Positions 1 through 23,400 of a stretch of 64,000 bases of DNA are shown one piece after another. Position numbers and translations under genes: made by a program. The notes beneath the pieces are model-generated. The model had not been told where the DNA came from. It was given only the letters and a program-made list of their open reading frames with translations, and did not search any database. Source of the stretch: Pelecanus crispus (Eukaryota > Chordata > Aves > Pelecaniformes > Pelecanidae); NCBI RefSeq assembly GCF_030463565.1, contig NC_134656.1, positions 1,307,001-1,371,000 on the forward strand, written 5' to 3'. Numbering within the stretch: the first letter of the stretch is position 1; every line of letters starts with the position of its first letter.

Positions 1-399
1 CCTGCGATGGAGTTTGGATGGGAGCTCACCGAGAGGGACGGGGGCCATCATGCTTACAGCCTCTCCGGCTGAGCCCCACGAGCATTGCGTGACTGAAAAC
101 AAGTCACTGAAATGCAATGAATGGCAACACACACAAAAAACTAAGAATTGGTTCAGCAGCTCCATTCCCCATCCATCAGGGCCGAGATAAAGGAGGGTTT
201 TTTGGCTTTATGGCAAAAGAGCCCTCTCCCAGGAGATACTTTGGCTTGTGACCTTTGCGGAAGGCTTCTCCGCACCGCTCACCACGCAAGGCATGTGTGA
301 ACGGGGACACGGCCTCCCCAGCACGCACGGGGCTGTTGGCACTGCCGTGTCAGTGTACCACCACCCCACGGAGGCCTCTACACAGGGAACTTAAATCTA
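1..399. other. Intergenic DNA downstream of CSNK2A1
   Basis: No open frame, splice pattern or repeat was recognised here. It lies beyond the presumed 3' end of the minus-strand CSNK2A1 transcript. In human the next gene on this side is TBC1D20, but nothing of it can be identified in these bases. Confidence 0.5.
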
Positions 400-404
400 A
401 CCTC

Positions 405-1616
405 GATAAATAAAACCAAATGTTTATTTACACCAAAGAATTCCAACACTGGATCTTTCACATATGAAGGACAAAGTATATACATACACCGCAAGGGGTA
501 GCAGGGCTGTAACAAGGGTGCTTTTCCGCTGTCAATGATAATATTTGTCCACAATTACTGATCTACCATTTCAGTTTAAATTAACGTCTGTTCCGTCCTT
601 CCTCTCAGTGCATATTTACAAGACTGTGAGGTAACTGGTATTCTCACCACATGGCACGTGAGGGAGGGGATGGTGGGTGAAGATGTGATATCGGACTTGG
701 CGCAGTCTGATTTTTCCAGCTTTAAGTAGCCACCAGCTTGAAACCTACATAAACAATTTAAAAACAATATACCCAATAACAAACTAATTCCAGAGACCCA
801 AGCCAAGCAATGGCAGAAGAACCCTCCCATGAGAAAGGGGCTGATCAGAGTATGGCTTACTCGACAGCAGCACCTTTCTCGGGAGGTGGCAAGGACTCCA
901 ATTGGATCAGTAACTTCATCTTTTAAGACTAAAATTACATGCAAGGGGGTGAGTTGGCATTCTGGTTGGCTCCTAAGGAGACATGATTCAATCCAATTAG
1001 GGTTTCAGACATTATCTGCACTTACTTCTTCTAAGCTTATACCACCTCTCCATACTGGAATTGTCTCCTCAGCGTACCCCGGCTGAGTCATATGCAGGAC
1101 ATGGGGTTAAAGTGAGTGGTACTTTAGGAATCCCCCTCCCCTGCCTCACGAAGACTTGGTTTGGTAGTCTCTGGAGAACAGCACAATCCCCCAAGGTGTA
1201 GGCTCGTGGAGGAGTAATGGTGGGAACATGAAGAGAAGAGATTTCCAGCAGGATGTAAGAGCTTGGAAATGCTGTTGATTCATCCTTGTTCTTAAATGAA
1301 GAGTACTTTGGGGGGGGTGGTGGGGGGGGAGGGGGCAAAAAAAACTGTCCGAGAAATATTCCATCTGTAGGTATTTTCAGGGAATCCCCTGAGTTACGAA
1401 AAGTTCAAGTAAAAAAAGAAAAATCAGCCTATAATAATTTTGTATATAATGACTGAACTACTATAAATCCACAAGCAACAGTTCAGACACGGTGCCTCCA
1501 AAGCGTTCATCCCCTCCCTTCCCCTGCCAGGCACGAGCTGCGTCCTGAGGAGAGGTGGAGGGGGAAACCTCTTCCCCACCTGACTCAGCTCAGGCAGCAG
1601 GAGACAGAGCCCATCA
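405..1616 (-). other. CSNK2A1: CSNK2A1 3' UTR
   Basis: This is the transcribed part of the last exon after the TAG stop. It is AT-rich on the whole, but 1310-1336 is a G run on the plus strand, so the mRNA would carry a long C-rich tract there, the kind of sequence poly(C)-binding proteins recognise. The distal end rests only on the poly(A) signal near 425. Confidence 0.6.
423..428 (-). terminator. CSNK2A1: Probable CSNK2A1 poly(A) signal
   Basis: The minus strand reads AATAAA here, about 1.2 kb past the CSNK2A1 stop codon. It is the only perfect signal I found between that stop and the window edge, so the mRNA probably ends near 400-410. Transcript ends were not seen. Confidence 0.55.
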
Positions 1617-11377
<9,761 letters not shown>

Positions 11378-14300
11378 TGCAGAGAGAAAATAAACCAGAG
11401 GTTAAAATCTCAAGATACTATAAAAATATTTAAGTTAATCATTAAAAGCTGCTGAGAAGGAGAGGCTGGAGCCCAGCCACAGGCCTGGGATCGTTTGTCA
11501 GAGCTTGAAAACAATTTGTCTGCTCTCCCTCACACAGGATGGGACCACTTGGCCCTGCTAGCAAAAGTAACACCCTGCGCCCCGCCTTGCAACTTTCAGC
11601 ATGTAATTTCCAACTTATGGTTGCAAAAAGAAGTTTCCAAAAGGGAAGAGACGCAATGTACTCTGTATCTGCAGACAGACTCCTTCCTTTCGGCTCCAGA
11701 GTGAAAACAACGCCATCGGCTGCAATCTCTCCCCCATCCAGGAAGAAGCCTTGTGCCATTCCATGTAACCAAAACACTTCCTTCGCTCCAGGTTGCACAA
11801 CTATCCCCTCTTGCAATGCACCAACAAACGATGCTGCAGAGCCAACAGATCAACAAGGTCACCCGTGCAACCTAAATTAAGCACTTTCTGAAGTTTCAGC
11901 TTCTAGAAACACCAATTTTCATTTAAATCAGAACTTCGGGATTTACTTGCAATCTTAAAAGGACTGAAGCCTTTCACGTGCTCACACACAAAGGTTCGCG
12001 TGGCTACGTTAATTCATTCTGTGGAAAGAAAAAAAAACTTTGAACCGACCCACCACTACTCTGCCCCTTCTGTCTACTGGAAAATGCAGGTACTAACTGA
12101 AGCATTTATGTACAAAGCAAGGCTTGTCAGCTCAGGAGCAGGTTTCTGGAGGACAGCAGAGAAATCCAGACGCCATGTCAGAGCATGGATCTTCTCAGTT
12201 CTAAGCACCCTCCCACCCGTGTATTACTGTACAGGCTTGTATAAAAGAGCTTAATGGCATTTCAACACAATCACTCATGCTGCTTTCCCCACAAAATAAA
12301 AATGTAAACGTATTCACCTGAAAGCAGCATTAAGACCAAAACATTGTCCAAAGATAAGACTGCTGAAGTCTGAACATTACTCTGGGCATTTTCATAGCAC
12401 GACATTTTTCCCATTTCCACATATTCTGAAGGCGGCTTTTGCTACTCTGTTCATGCCCTGCTGCACGGACATCTCATCCCATCATCTCACAACAGGTACC
12501 TTCTATGCTGTACAATGCAATTAAGTCCTAGCACAGACAATAGCATTCTCCAGAAGATGTAGGACATTCACAGTGATAAGCTACATCCACACTAATTAGA
12601 CTATCATGAGGAAAAGCACATCCCCAACTAGCAGCGAGACAAGAAAGGACATCGGGAAGATCTCATCGAGGCCAGCCGTTACGAACCATTCAGGGATTAA
12701 ATGGCTTGAGGATGCTTGGAAGACTTCACGACAAACTGAGGCAGCCAGAAGAGTTCTGCTGAGATGGGGCACCAGTTTTGGTCACAACTTTCTACAGTCT
12801 AGACATTAAACATGACTGTCCAAAAGACAGCGACATCTGTGTTGGATTACAATGCTTTACCCCAACATGAAAGAAAAATTCTGCTGCAGCAGTCTAAGGA
12901 TGTTTCTTTGCATTCTCCTTGTCCAAAGGATTTGGTAAGCACCTCCACTTCTTCCTCCTTACAACGTGATTTTTGCAAAACTCCTGTAAGTTTTATCAGT
13001 ATTGAGACTAGTCAAAATAACTCAAAAGAAAGTTACTGTATGTCAGAGACAAATACTTTAATTTCTCAATATTTAAGACAACAGTAACTTACTACCGTTT
13101 TATGTCAATATCGTCCTACCTAAAAGTAGTGCCTTTGCACCTCTCAAATCTTTCACGAGTGAAAGCCAACACATTTTTAAATGTTTAAGTACAAGAACTC
13201 TTTGCCAGCTTTCAAAATAACTTCCAAGGAAGGAAGCTGTATTGGAGCACGAAAGAGTATTGTTTGGTGTGCAGCATATGGCAGACACTACACAGCCCTG
13301 TTTATAGAAAGGCGCTCAATCAGTGGGCAATGCTATAATCTAAACAAATATAACGTATGTTTGCTACGCCAATCTTATACCTTCACAGGAAATGGGCAAC
13401 TGCCAGACTGCAGGAGGAAGTAATAGCCCCATTAATCAGAAATTATTCAGAAATAACTAGAAATCTGCTCCCAGCACTTAGCTTAGGCTATCAGGATATA
13501 GAAAATTCCGGAAGAAAATTCTAGAAGCAAAATCCTGCTCTATTGGCAGTGTCCTGTCGTTTATTCGAGGCCTGTAGTATTTCAGCCAGCTGCAAGGACC
13601 ACAGCAAGAACCACTGGCTACGAAGATGGTGGAGGACCCGGGGGACACAGGTCTGACGTCCTTCACCATGTCACACAACTTGCCCAGCAGCTGGTTCTGC
13701 AGAAATGGAAGCAGAAACGTACGCGAGGTCTCTTTCTGGCATGGACTAAGCCTCCTCAGGTGGTACAGACCTTAGCAGCGTGGGTTATTTTTTGACCTAC
13801 TGACACACAAACGGTGTTGAAGGCAGCTCCAGGTAGACAGGGTTGCAGTAATCCAGCCCCAAGGTTAAAAAGTCCAAAGTCCACAACAGAGGTGTGACTG
13901 AGGCCTCAGCCCAACAAGGGAAGGATGGGGCACTTCAGCCAGGTGTTCAGCTAATGGAAGCATATGAAGTATCATTAAAAAAAAAAATTAAAAAAAAAAA
14001 TATCTATTCCCGGACAAAATGTTAGTCCCCTAACAAAATATGCTTTCAGAAAATGAGGCAGCAATCATCTAAGACCTCAAACCATTTATGTGGCATGACT
14101 CATCCACACTCAGAAATTAGATGTATCTTCCAAAAATGTATTCGGGCATTAACAGAGCATGCAAGTTTACTAGAACACTTTTAGTACAGTGAAATTTATT
14201 AGATTTCCAAGCTTAATCACTGCAGTTTTATTTCCTCCTCATTCCATGTGCTTCTGGCAGGACACGCACTAGCTAATTTCCTCTGCCCAATACTCCTTGT

Positions 14301-15038
14301 GTGAGAATTAACTGAACCTATACATGTCTAAAATGACTTAGCAATTTTAATTTTTAAGCACAACTCAGTATCAATAAAGAACACATGACTGTTCCACCTC
14401 ATCCAGCTTAGCAAGATCAGTTTCAGCAAGGAAAAAAAATAATAAAAAAGAAAAAAAATCAATCACATTCTCTAAAGACAGATCAAATTTCACAGTGGAT
14501 ATTTTTTGTCACGTAGCTCTAGCCTAGCACAAGCCGTATGTTGTAAGAGACTGCTCAGAGAAGGGCTTTTTCAGGAAATCATCAGCCTTAGCTTCTAAGA
14601 ATGGCGCACAATGCCTATTTACGAAGGTAGGTATTATTGTCTACTGTTCTTTACACAGGAAGACAGAGTCTACACAGATAATTTGGTTTTAAAGCAAAGT
14701 TCCGTACACACACAAACTTACCCTGCCTGAAAGCTTCTCACTCTCTCTGCTCAAAAATGCTAAGGAATTTGCTTTCACTGCCCCTAGAGAAGGATAATTT
14801 TGCAGTGGATCCAAGCTCTTTGACAGAAGGGACCGACACAAATAAGGACAAAAAATGGGGACAGTTGTGGTCATGCAAATGTCAGTTTAGCTCGCAGTTT
14901 TAAGGCAGAAATTCTACAGTATGAGCAGCAATTACACCTAGATGAGTGTCCTCAGCTTGTTAGAAAAGATCAGTTCTGTTTCTGCAGTTGGAATCCAAAC
15001 AGAACATGTCATTTATGAATTCCTGCATTAATGACAGG

Positions 15039-15200
15039 ATCACAGAATAATTTATATTGGGAGAGACTGCTCAAAGTAATCTAGTCAAAGTAGATCTAAT
15101 TAGATCAGGTTGCCATGTCCAGTGTAGTCTTGAGCATCTCCAAAAAACACCATGTGTCTGAAAATTTTAATTTCTCTGGTAGAGAAGTGCTTAACTAGGA
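15039..15200 (-). repeat. CR1 LINE 3' fragment (old, diverged)
   Basis: Reading along plus, the block opens with GATCACAGAATAATTTATAT, then a diverged form of the 'ggaccttaaagatcatctagtc' part of CR1, then an AGATCAGGTTGCCATGTCCA-like stretch. This is the reverse complement of the avian CR1 3' end, so the element lies on the minus strand. Its far border is vague. CR1 is the main LINE of birds; this copy is 5'-truncated, as most are. Confidence 0.7.
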
Positions 15201-17383
15201 AACACAACCACGAGCTTCTAGGCAATATACCAGAGATCACAGAGAGGAAGACAAAGCTTCCAGTTACCGTCTGACACACACTGTTCAATGCTAAGGCTTG
15301 CCCGCGCAAGGACAGAAAACAGCTCTTCTGTTTTAGCACTTGTTGTCACACCCCTTGGGAAGACATCGCCGAACAGCACTCAGATGGTAGCTGTACCAAA
15401 TAAGCAACATGCAAAAATTTCTGTACCTGGTTTTCCCACCTAGGCCTGCTCTTAAAAACGCCACTGAAATATTAGCAAACTGCCAATTAGCTAATCACTC
15501 AGCATCCTTACCGACAGCACCCCACAGGACCCTGTTCATCCTGTGTAACAAAAAAAAGAGAAAAAAATCAAATCACAAGAACACAGCCAAATACAACACT
15601 GCTTGTACTACTGATAATTACTCCGCAGGAGTGCCTGAGCACCCCAGTCAAGATACAGAAACAACTGTGCTGCCATCATATAGGAATTTTTTAATTGGAA
15701 GGTCTATTAATTAAAATAGATCAGTTCTGAAAAGTTTGAATTATTCTAACAGTAGCCTATTGTCTGAGCAGCTTGGTAAGCTAGACTTTTTGTGCCTAAA
15801 GTTCAATAAAACGGTAAAAAGCCTCTCAATGTTTACTTTGAATTTGATTTTTAAAACATTTTAATTTAAAGCACTGTTATACCCCCCCCCCCTTTTAACA
15901 GGGATTTTACCACCCTTACAATGCTCTCTAATCCAAATGGCAACCCCCAACCCCATGGAGGAATTGATTTCTTGTGAAGCATCCGTACTTAGAGCACCTA
16001 TACCTAATTAATATCGGAATTTCCTAGGCCCTCTGTCCTTCCAGATGTACCCACTTACAGCAAGTAGCAACAAAACAGAACTAAGAAATCTACACAAATT
16101 AGTTTCTGAGAAACAAACCTACTTAGCCTCTAGTAAAAATTAATCTCTCTCTTTTTTTAGTCAAGAATAACCGAGATACCAGAATCTTTTTTTTTTTTTT
16201 CCCCCCTCCTCCTTTTAAATGGAAATGTTTTTGGCACAGAGCTTCTCTCAAGCACACAGTTACTCAGAACCTTAAACCTAAGAAGTTGCACCAGTATGAC
16301 GCAGCACACATACAGACTCCCAGTGAGCTGGAAGCCAAGAGCTTCCCAGAAGACTGGTGTCCCGAGGAACCTCCAACTGCTATCTGAGCGATGACCTTTG
16401 TGGATGAGGGTTGGAGTATAAATAATGCACCCAAGAACACGAACACCGCTTGACGCTGGCCTCCCTGTAGACTGCTGCTAACAGCACAACTTGCCCTCAG
16501 CGTGAGCAGAATGGCGCCAAGTAGTTGCAAGTTCATCCAGAGCAGAGTGAACTTGGTGAACTACGTTCAACACCACATAAACATGATCGTTACAGATGAC
16601 CCACCTGAACTCAGATTCAGTTAGTGGAGAGCAGTCCCAAAGGAGTAAGAAAGGCCCCTCGATTGCACCGAGCCAAACTCAAAGAGCCAAGAAAATACTG
16701 CCGTCACTTTATCAATTCCAGATAGACCATCCCAGACAACCTCATCTTCCTCTCGAGGAGGAGGCAAGATGCACAGATTGGTCAAACAGGTCTAGACACT
16801 TTCCTCTCACTTCTACTTTCCCCATGTAAGCTCATTACCAGCTGTGATTGCGACAGACTAAGACTGTCAACAGGCCGAGACAGACAGCAGCCGGTTCATT
16901 TTGAAAAAAGAAAAGCCCTCTGTCAGCTGAGAAGAGCAGTTAAGTAGCCTGGAATCAAAAGGTTGTTCCTCCGTTTTATCCACAACTGCAAGTGAGACAT
17001 TACCTTTCACGGTAAATGGCTCAAACCCAACCTCTGAAATCATGAGCGTATAATGTGCTTTATTAGTGAGAGGAAGCATTACAATTATCAGATAAAATTG
17101 ATTATGATTTCCTTCACATAGCCCATTTATCCCTTGCCTGTAAGCCTCCCAGGGAAGGAGCACTCACTCCTTCAGTGTTTGGAGAACATCTAGTACTGGA
17201 TAAACACCACTGAAATTAAAAGATCAACACATGCTTAAATACCACAGTACAGCCTCCTGGCATCCAACATTAATGAAAACTCCAGCTTACCTTTAAAAGA
17301 AGACATAATAGTAACCAACTTTGTAAAAAAATACATTCTATCTCACAAAAGAAATTTGATTTGTGTATTTTCACGATGCTGGA

Positions 17384-17458
17384 ACTGCAGTAATACGAGT
17401 ATGGAATAGATGACCTCCAGAAGTCCCTTGCAACCTATATTTTTGTATGATTTTATAG
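17384..17458 (+). repeat. CR1 LINE 3' tail
   Basis: The segment AATAGATGACCTCCAGAAGT followed by CCCTTGCAACCTAT and a TGTATGATTTTAT end is the typical 3' tail of CR1, in plus orientation. Only about 75 bp can be recognised. It sits 2.2 kb from the opposite-facing CR1 fragment in the same intron. Confidence 0.75.
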
Positions 17459-20400
17459 CTGAAATAGAAACAAGCTGTGATTAACAAAACTGACATTTTA
17501 CATCCTCTCCTGAAGACCATTTACCTATTAAACGGACAACATCAACAGAAAAGTAGTTTTTAAAATCTAATTGAGGTAAAAAAAAAAGCTTAGGTTTGAA
17601 ATAAAACTTTTCTCTTGGTATTTTTTTGGAACAGCACAGTCTGCTCTAACTACATTTTTCCATCAAAATTATTTTCCAGATTTCTTTTAAATAGCTGGCT
17701 GTGTCCGGCTGTGGAAAAATAACAAATTGTAACGTATAACAACCATATATAACGACCTTAAACATTCTCTTAAAAAAGAAACAGGAACAGTTGTGATTGT
17801 CAAAATAAGACATGACCAGTCAGTAGGGAAAACAGTTGACAGGCTAAGTTAAACTGGAAGAAACATCTTGGAGCAATTCTGTAATAGCAATGTCCTAAAA
17901 CTGACACTGGTTCTTCCTGCATCAGCTTCACCGATTCCTCCCCTGAATTCCTTGCAGTTCCTGCCAACGAAGAGGTCATGCCTTGTAATGAGGATCACAA
18001 TCTATACAGAAGTCACAGGACCGACCACAAAATGGTTTTACTGGAACTCCGCATTTTACGATAACCTCCACAATCTTGGGTAAAACTTAACTCTCTCACC
18101 TCACAAATGAAGAAAGCGGCGTCTATCGCATCTGACACCCTCCAGGTTGCCCTGGCAGTATCACCGGTGGTCCACACGCTCTCCTAGCAGAAGTTCTGTC
18201 ACAGTCTTTTATTTTTGTTCAGACCTGTAACAGCTAAATTTTAGCGGAGCTTACACAGACCCTCTATGGGTCTCCAGCATCTCAGCCTTGTTGGACAACT
18301 GTCCTCTGCAAAACTTCAGTGTTGGCAAGAGCACGCATACTCAGGGCAGAACGCCCAGGATTTCCTCCAGCAGCAGGAAGCTGCCAGTGCCGGGAACGCT
18401 CCTCGCCCCATCTCCTAAGGGATTTTATACAGAACAGTCAACTTTGAAAGATCTTCTCTTCCCACTTCTCCCCCAAAATCACAGATTCTCCCTCCTGTTT
18501 TCAGAGCTAAGCTAGTCCACAGCACACGGAGCAAAGGGAAAGCTTTTCCTAACCCAAAACCGCCAAGACTGATCTTGGACGAGGCCGTGTAGCCGCAGTG
18601 GGCAGCGACACCATCAAGACACCCAAACCCAGCAGCCGAGTGCGGGCTCTGCCGCTCTCCCACGCCTGCGGCTTCTCCTGCCGTCGTTCCCAGCCTCCCA
18701 CAAATCACAGCAGGTATCATTACTGCCGGTGCTGAAGACTCCTGACACAATCAAATAAAAATGGTAACCAGGAATTGCCAAACTAACCTGTCAGTACACA
18801 CACACCAAACCAGAAACCGATGACAATACTCGTCTGCTGGCATCTCCTCCCCACCCCGACAGTTCAGGCCGAGCAGGGAGCACAGGAAAGGCAGTGGGGT
18901 TTTTTTGGAGGCAAATCTCTTTAGGTCTGACCTAAAGCCAAAGCAAGAGCGCTTGCAAGGACTTCCAACGTGAAGTGATTCTTTTTCTTCTAAGAGCGTT
19001 ACTAAAACCAAAGCTCCTACTGCTGGAGCTTTGCACGGTATTTTCCAAGAAGTCAATTACCAAAGCCACCCTTTCTGAGATCCCGGCAATGCCAGGTAAC
19101 TCTTCCTGAAGGCTCACAAAGGGGAATGTTTCGGCACCACTAGAGGCTCTTCACAGCTGACATCAGGTCAACTGGCAGCATCCTCTGGAAAGTTCTACCT
19201 TCCTAATTACTGCTAAGTGACACAGTTGTTTTCCTCATTAATTAGTACGCACAGAGTACTGACAGGCCAATCGTTCAGCTGATTTGACTCCTACGGTTCA
19301 TGTATGGAGAGTGATTTAGCTAGAACTCACACAACTGAACTGTACCTACCATCTGTAAAAGTTGTAAGTTTTTAATTGATCTGATCACGCAATTCCTAGA
19401 GGCAGGAACAGTTACCAGAGCCAAAGGACAAACCAGCATACATCGCCTGTAACCATTTCTTCAGGAAATCCCTGTGATCAGCTGTTCCCATTGAGCAGGC
19501 AACACACTGCAAACCATCTTCACAGTTCAGCTGGCATCCAGAAGGCTCAGCAAGAGACACCCGGTGCAAACCCCTGCCAGAAAGTAGAAGTTCTAACATA
19601 ATTCTCTAAAAATTCATCATTATTAACACAAGATGAACCTAGCTACAACCGTCCCGAAAATCAAATGGAAAAAACCAGCTATTAAACTCCAGAAATCAGT
19701 ATCTATTATGCACTGGGTACCCTCACACAACACACAAGAGTGCTAGGTTTATACAACCACAGCCAGACAGGCAGGTCTCCCAGACATTGCAGGTGATGTA
19801 AATCTAAGATTTTAATATTTCACACCAGTGTTTTGGAGATTAACTGAAGCGTGGTGACCACAGCATTCATCGCCCGGTGTAACCCAGCGGGGACATGAAT
19901 GCTGAACCCACCCTCGCCATGCCAAACAAACCCATGCCGCTGTCGGCCACACACAAGGACAAGTTTGTCCATCTCCACAGCATCTTTCTTCACACCTTGC
20001 CATCGCCCAGTAAAGCCACCGCGCGGCATTAAGTCACGGCTTAGGATGAGTATACATTTATATGCCTGGTAAGATGCATACGTTGGACATATGCCTGGAT
20101 GCCATACGTTCTGAAAGACCAAAACTTGTAACTTTTAATTTGTAAGCCGAGTTGACACGAATCTGGATGCTGCACAACTTCCTCAAGTGAGCAAAAAGAC
20201 CTCCTTTTCCTTCTGGAGTTCAATCAAAGTGCCGCTTAATCTGCAGAAGGCAAGGCTGGAATTTAACAGCACACTGGCAACAGAGAAATCTGCGACAAAA
20301 CTTGCAAGAGAAGGAACGCTGCAGGAGCTCTTGCTTTTCTGTACTGGAAATTAATTTGTTGTGTGTGTCCACGCTCATCCATTTTCAGAACACTAAAAAT

Positions 20401-23400
20401 AAAGATTTACTGACAACTCGCGCACACATGTGCAAAGATGCGCTGAGAAACTGCCTTCTCCGAGGGCTTTGGCCAGAACACAGGAGAGGCACCATTTCAC
20501 CTCCATGGGCACGCAGGAGGACTTTGGGGGCACTTCTTCACAGCGTGGCGAGGCCTCTCCCATGCAGCGAAAGCAAGTTCTGGCACCTAATTCTGTGTTA
20601 ACACCGCAGAACACAGTGGACTCTCCCTACACTTAGCTTAATTAAAAAAAAGACTACTTTACCCTTTGGTTGTTCCAGAAGGTGCAAGGGCGGAGGGCTA
20701 CTGCTCCGCAAAACAACTCCATTTTTCTAAGACTGCCGTTAACACTCGAAGACACGACCATCCAACTGGCAACCTGCAGCCAAATTCCACCTTGGCCCAA
20801 AATTATTTTCCACTTCCACCTAGTACGCATTTTATTCGCCATTCACTTTAAGTAAACTGCCATAATATAATCCAGCCATTAGATTAAGCAGCTGGATGGC
20901 CTGCTTTAGAAAGCGCCTCCCTGCAAACGGTAATATTCCTTAAAAATTAGAAATCGGTCATAAGAAGGACAGAAACAAACTCTGTGGAAAATTAAAATTA
21001 TTGAAATTGTAACCTTCCGGTCCGTGGTGGTATTGTCTTGAGTCTGCAAAGAACTCCAAGGTCTCCCTTCCGCTCTTCAGCTTACCAAAGCAGCAACATG
21101 AAATGGATAATAAAATCATTTGTTTAAATAAAACTGTCCAGAACAGTCTGATAAGACTCAACGTCAGGCTCACGTTGCTGCTCCTCTATTGCTGACGCCT
21201 GAGCACCAGGAGATACCTGTGAACCATTGATCCTATGACCACACCAACAATCCCATTTCTTATCAACCTTTCCTACCGACAGATAGGTTTGGCACCTTGA
21301 TGGCACATGGGGTCCAAAATACAGCTTGTAAAACCACTCTGCTTTCAGCAAGAGCGCTAACGCCAGTTCAGAAAGCTGCAGTCTCCTCTTCAAAGCAGTT
21401 TTTCTAGGTCCAAAGGAGAATTCCTTTTCTCCAATTAGGTTCTGTAAATTCCAGGAAAGTCAGCTCTTGCAAGCCCCTGGAAGGAGATATCCAAGCTCAG
21501 AAAAATTATCCAAGAGTTGTCTTGCAATCAAAACCAGATAACGTTTGTAGTCAGACTAAGCCACAGCAGTCCCCCCGATCTTAAAATCTGTGGGGTTTAT
21601 TCTCTCAAGAACCTTAACGGGACAGTAAAATCAAAGATGGCAACAATCTCACCCAGATAGCTTACAGAACAGATACCTTAATGTAGGCAATTCAATAATG
21701 GAGGAACAGAGGAGGTGATGGGTCTGGTAACCCAGAAATAAATCCTCGCCTTTTCAGAAATGTGACATGAAATTAATCACACCACCACAATGTCACCCAT
21801 TTGCTTCTCCTGTCTTCCTTTCCCTTATTCCTCAGAGGACATGAGGAAAGACAAAAAGACAAAATTAGTTCTGTAAAGAGAAAATGCAGAAAAAGAATTC
21901 AAGTAGAAGCTATAAGGACACCCGCCATTTAATCAAATTGGGAAAAATTACGGCCCCGTCCCTTTTATCACATTAGAAACACAGTTTCTTTCTCTACAAC
22001 TCCACAAATCCATAACTACCTTTTGACACCCTGTCTTCCCAAGATTCCTACCACAAAACCATTTCATGTCTATCTAGTTAACCTGCTCTACTGGAAAATG
22101 CCTCAAATCTCAAATACTAAAGTCTTTCCATGTCTCACCTTCAGGAAATAGTATGTTACCACGTCTTTCCCCAGCAATCCCCACTCACAGGTTTGCAACT
22201 TCATTCTCACATTTCATCAGCTTTTTTTGAAGTAACCAAGTACCATTAACTGCCCCTGCACAAAACTAAACTCCACTTATTATCATGAAACATTCCATGA
22301 TCCAATTTCCTCCACATTTGCTAGACCCTACTGCCAATTTTACTATCCCTCTTCCAAAGAGCCATATTCCCCCAACAGAACCCATTTCTCCTCTATCCAT
22401 GAACCCATGTGCCCTGCCAAACCCAGAGAACCTGTTCTGAATCTCCCACTTGGAAGCATCTGCTTTCTCCTCCAGCATCCGATTCTCTCACCACATTTTT
22501 CCATATTCTGTGGCTTATCCCCACCACAATACGTTACCCAGCTACTCAGCTACGTTAGCTTCCCCTCCTTGGCTGTAGCAAAGGCCAAGATGACGTTACT
22601 TTCCTCACTCCAGGGTTGAGCTTACCTTCCTCAACCCCGGTTTCAACTCCTCACAGGCAGCATCCTACTCGGCAAGCTCACCGGTCTGAGCTGCAGGACA
22701 CGTACACTGAACTCTCTCCTACCGCCCACACTGGGAACTGGAAGACAGTGAGGTTTCACTAACAATGCATAAATAATAGAAGTTTCATTACCAGGTAAAG
22801 GTGAAAAGAAGGAAATCTCCATTGCCAAGATGAAAGGGAAGGATCACTGCCCACCACCAAAGGTCTACATACTTCATACTCAGACAAAGGTCTGGACCTT
22901 TACAATAAACCCTCCTCTGCCAAGAGCCATCCAAAGAGCCAGACTTCCAGCCCCAAGACACGGGCGGATCTTCTCCTGAGAGTGGAAAGCAGACTGCCCT
23001 GTCCGCGGGAGTGGACACTCTTCTGCCAGTGGGAGACATGTCCTATTCCAGTTTTCTTTTTTCCAGCTGTAGACACAGTGTGTGTCTCCACAGAGGACAT
23101 ACCACTGTTGGTAAGTTTTACCTAGGCACGGCATTGGGCTGTAAGAACTGGAACGTTACCTTCGTCCCAATTCTAGGACTAATTAGGAAGCTGTTCGAGC
23201 TTCACGCTTTCCCCAAATCCTGCCTAAAGTCTTCCCAAGCACAGTCTCCCCTCTCCTAGCACAAGCTTCGCCCTTTTCTACACCACACCAACATGAACAA
23301 TGCACAGGACGAATGACTTCTCTGCACCTACCTATGCTACAACCAGAATCCGCGCTGGCAGAGCCAGATCCAACACCCAGGTTGATTGGCAATACAGCGT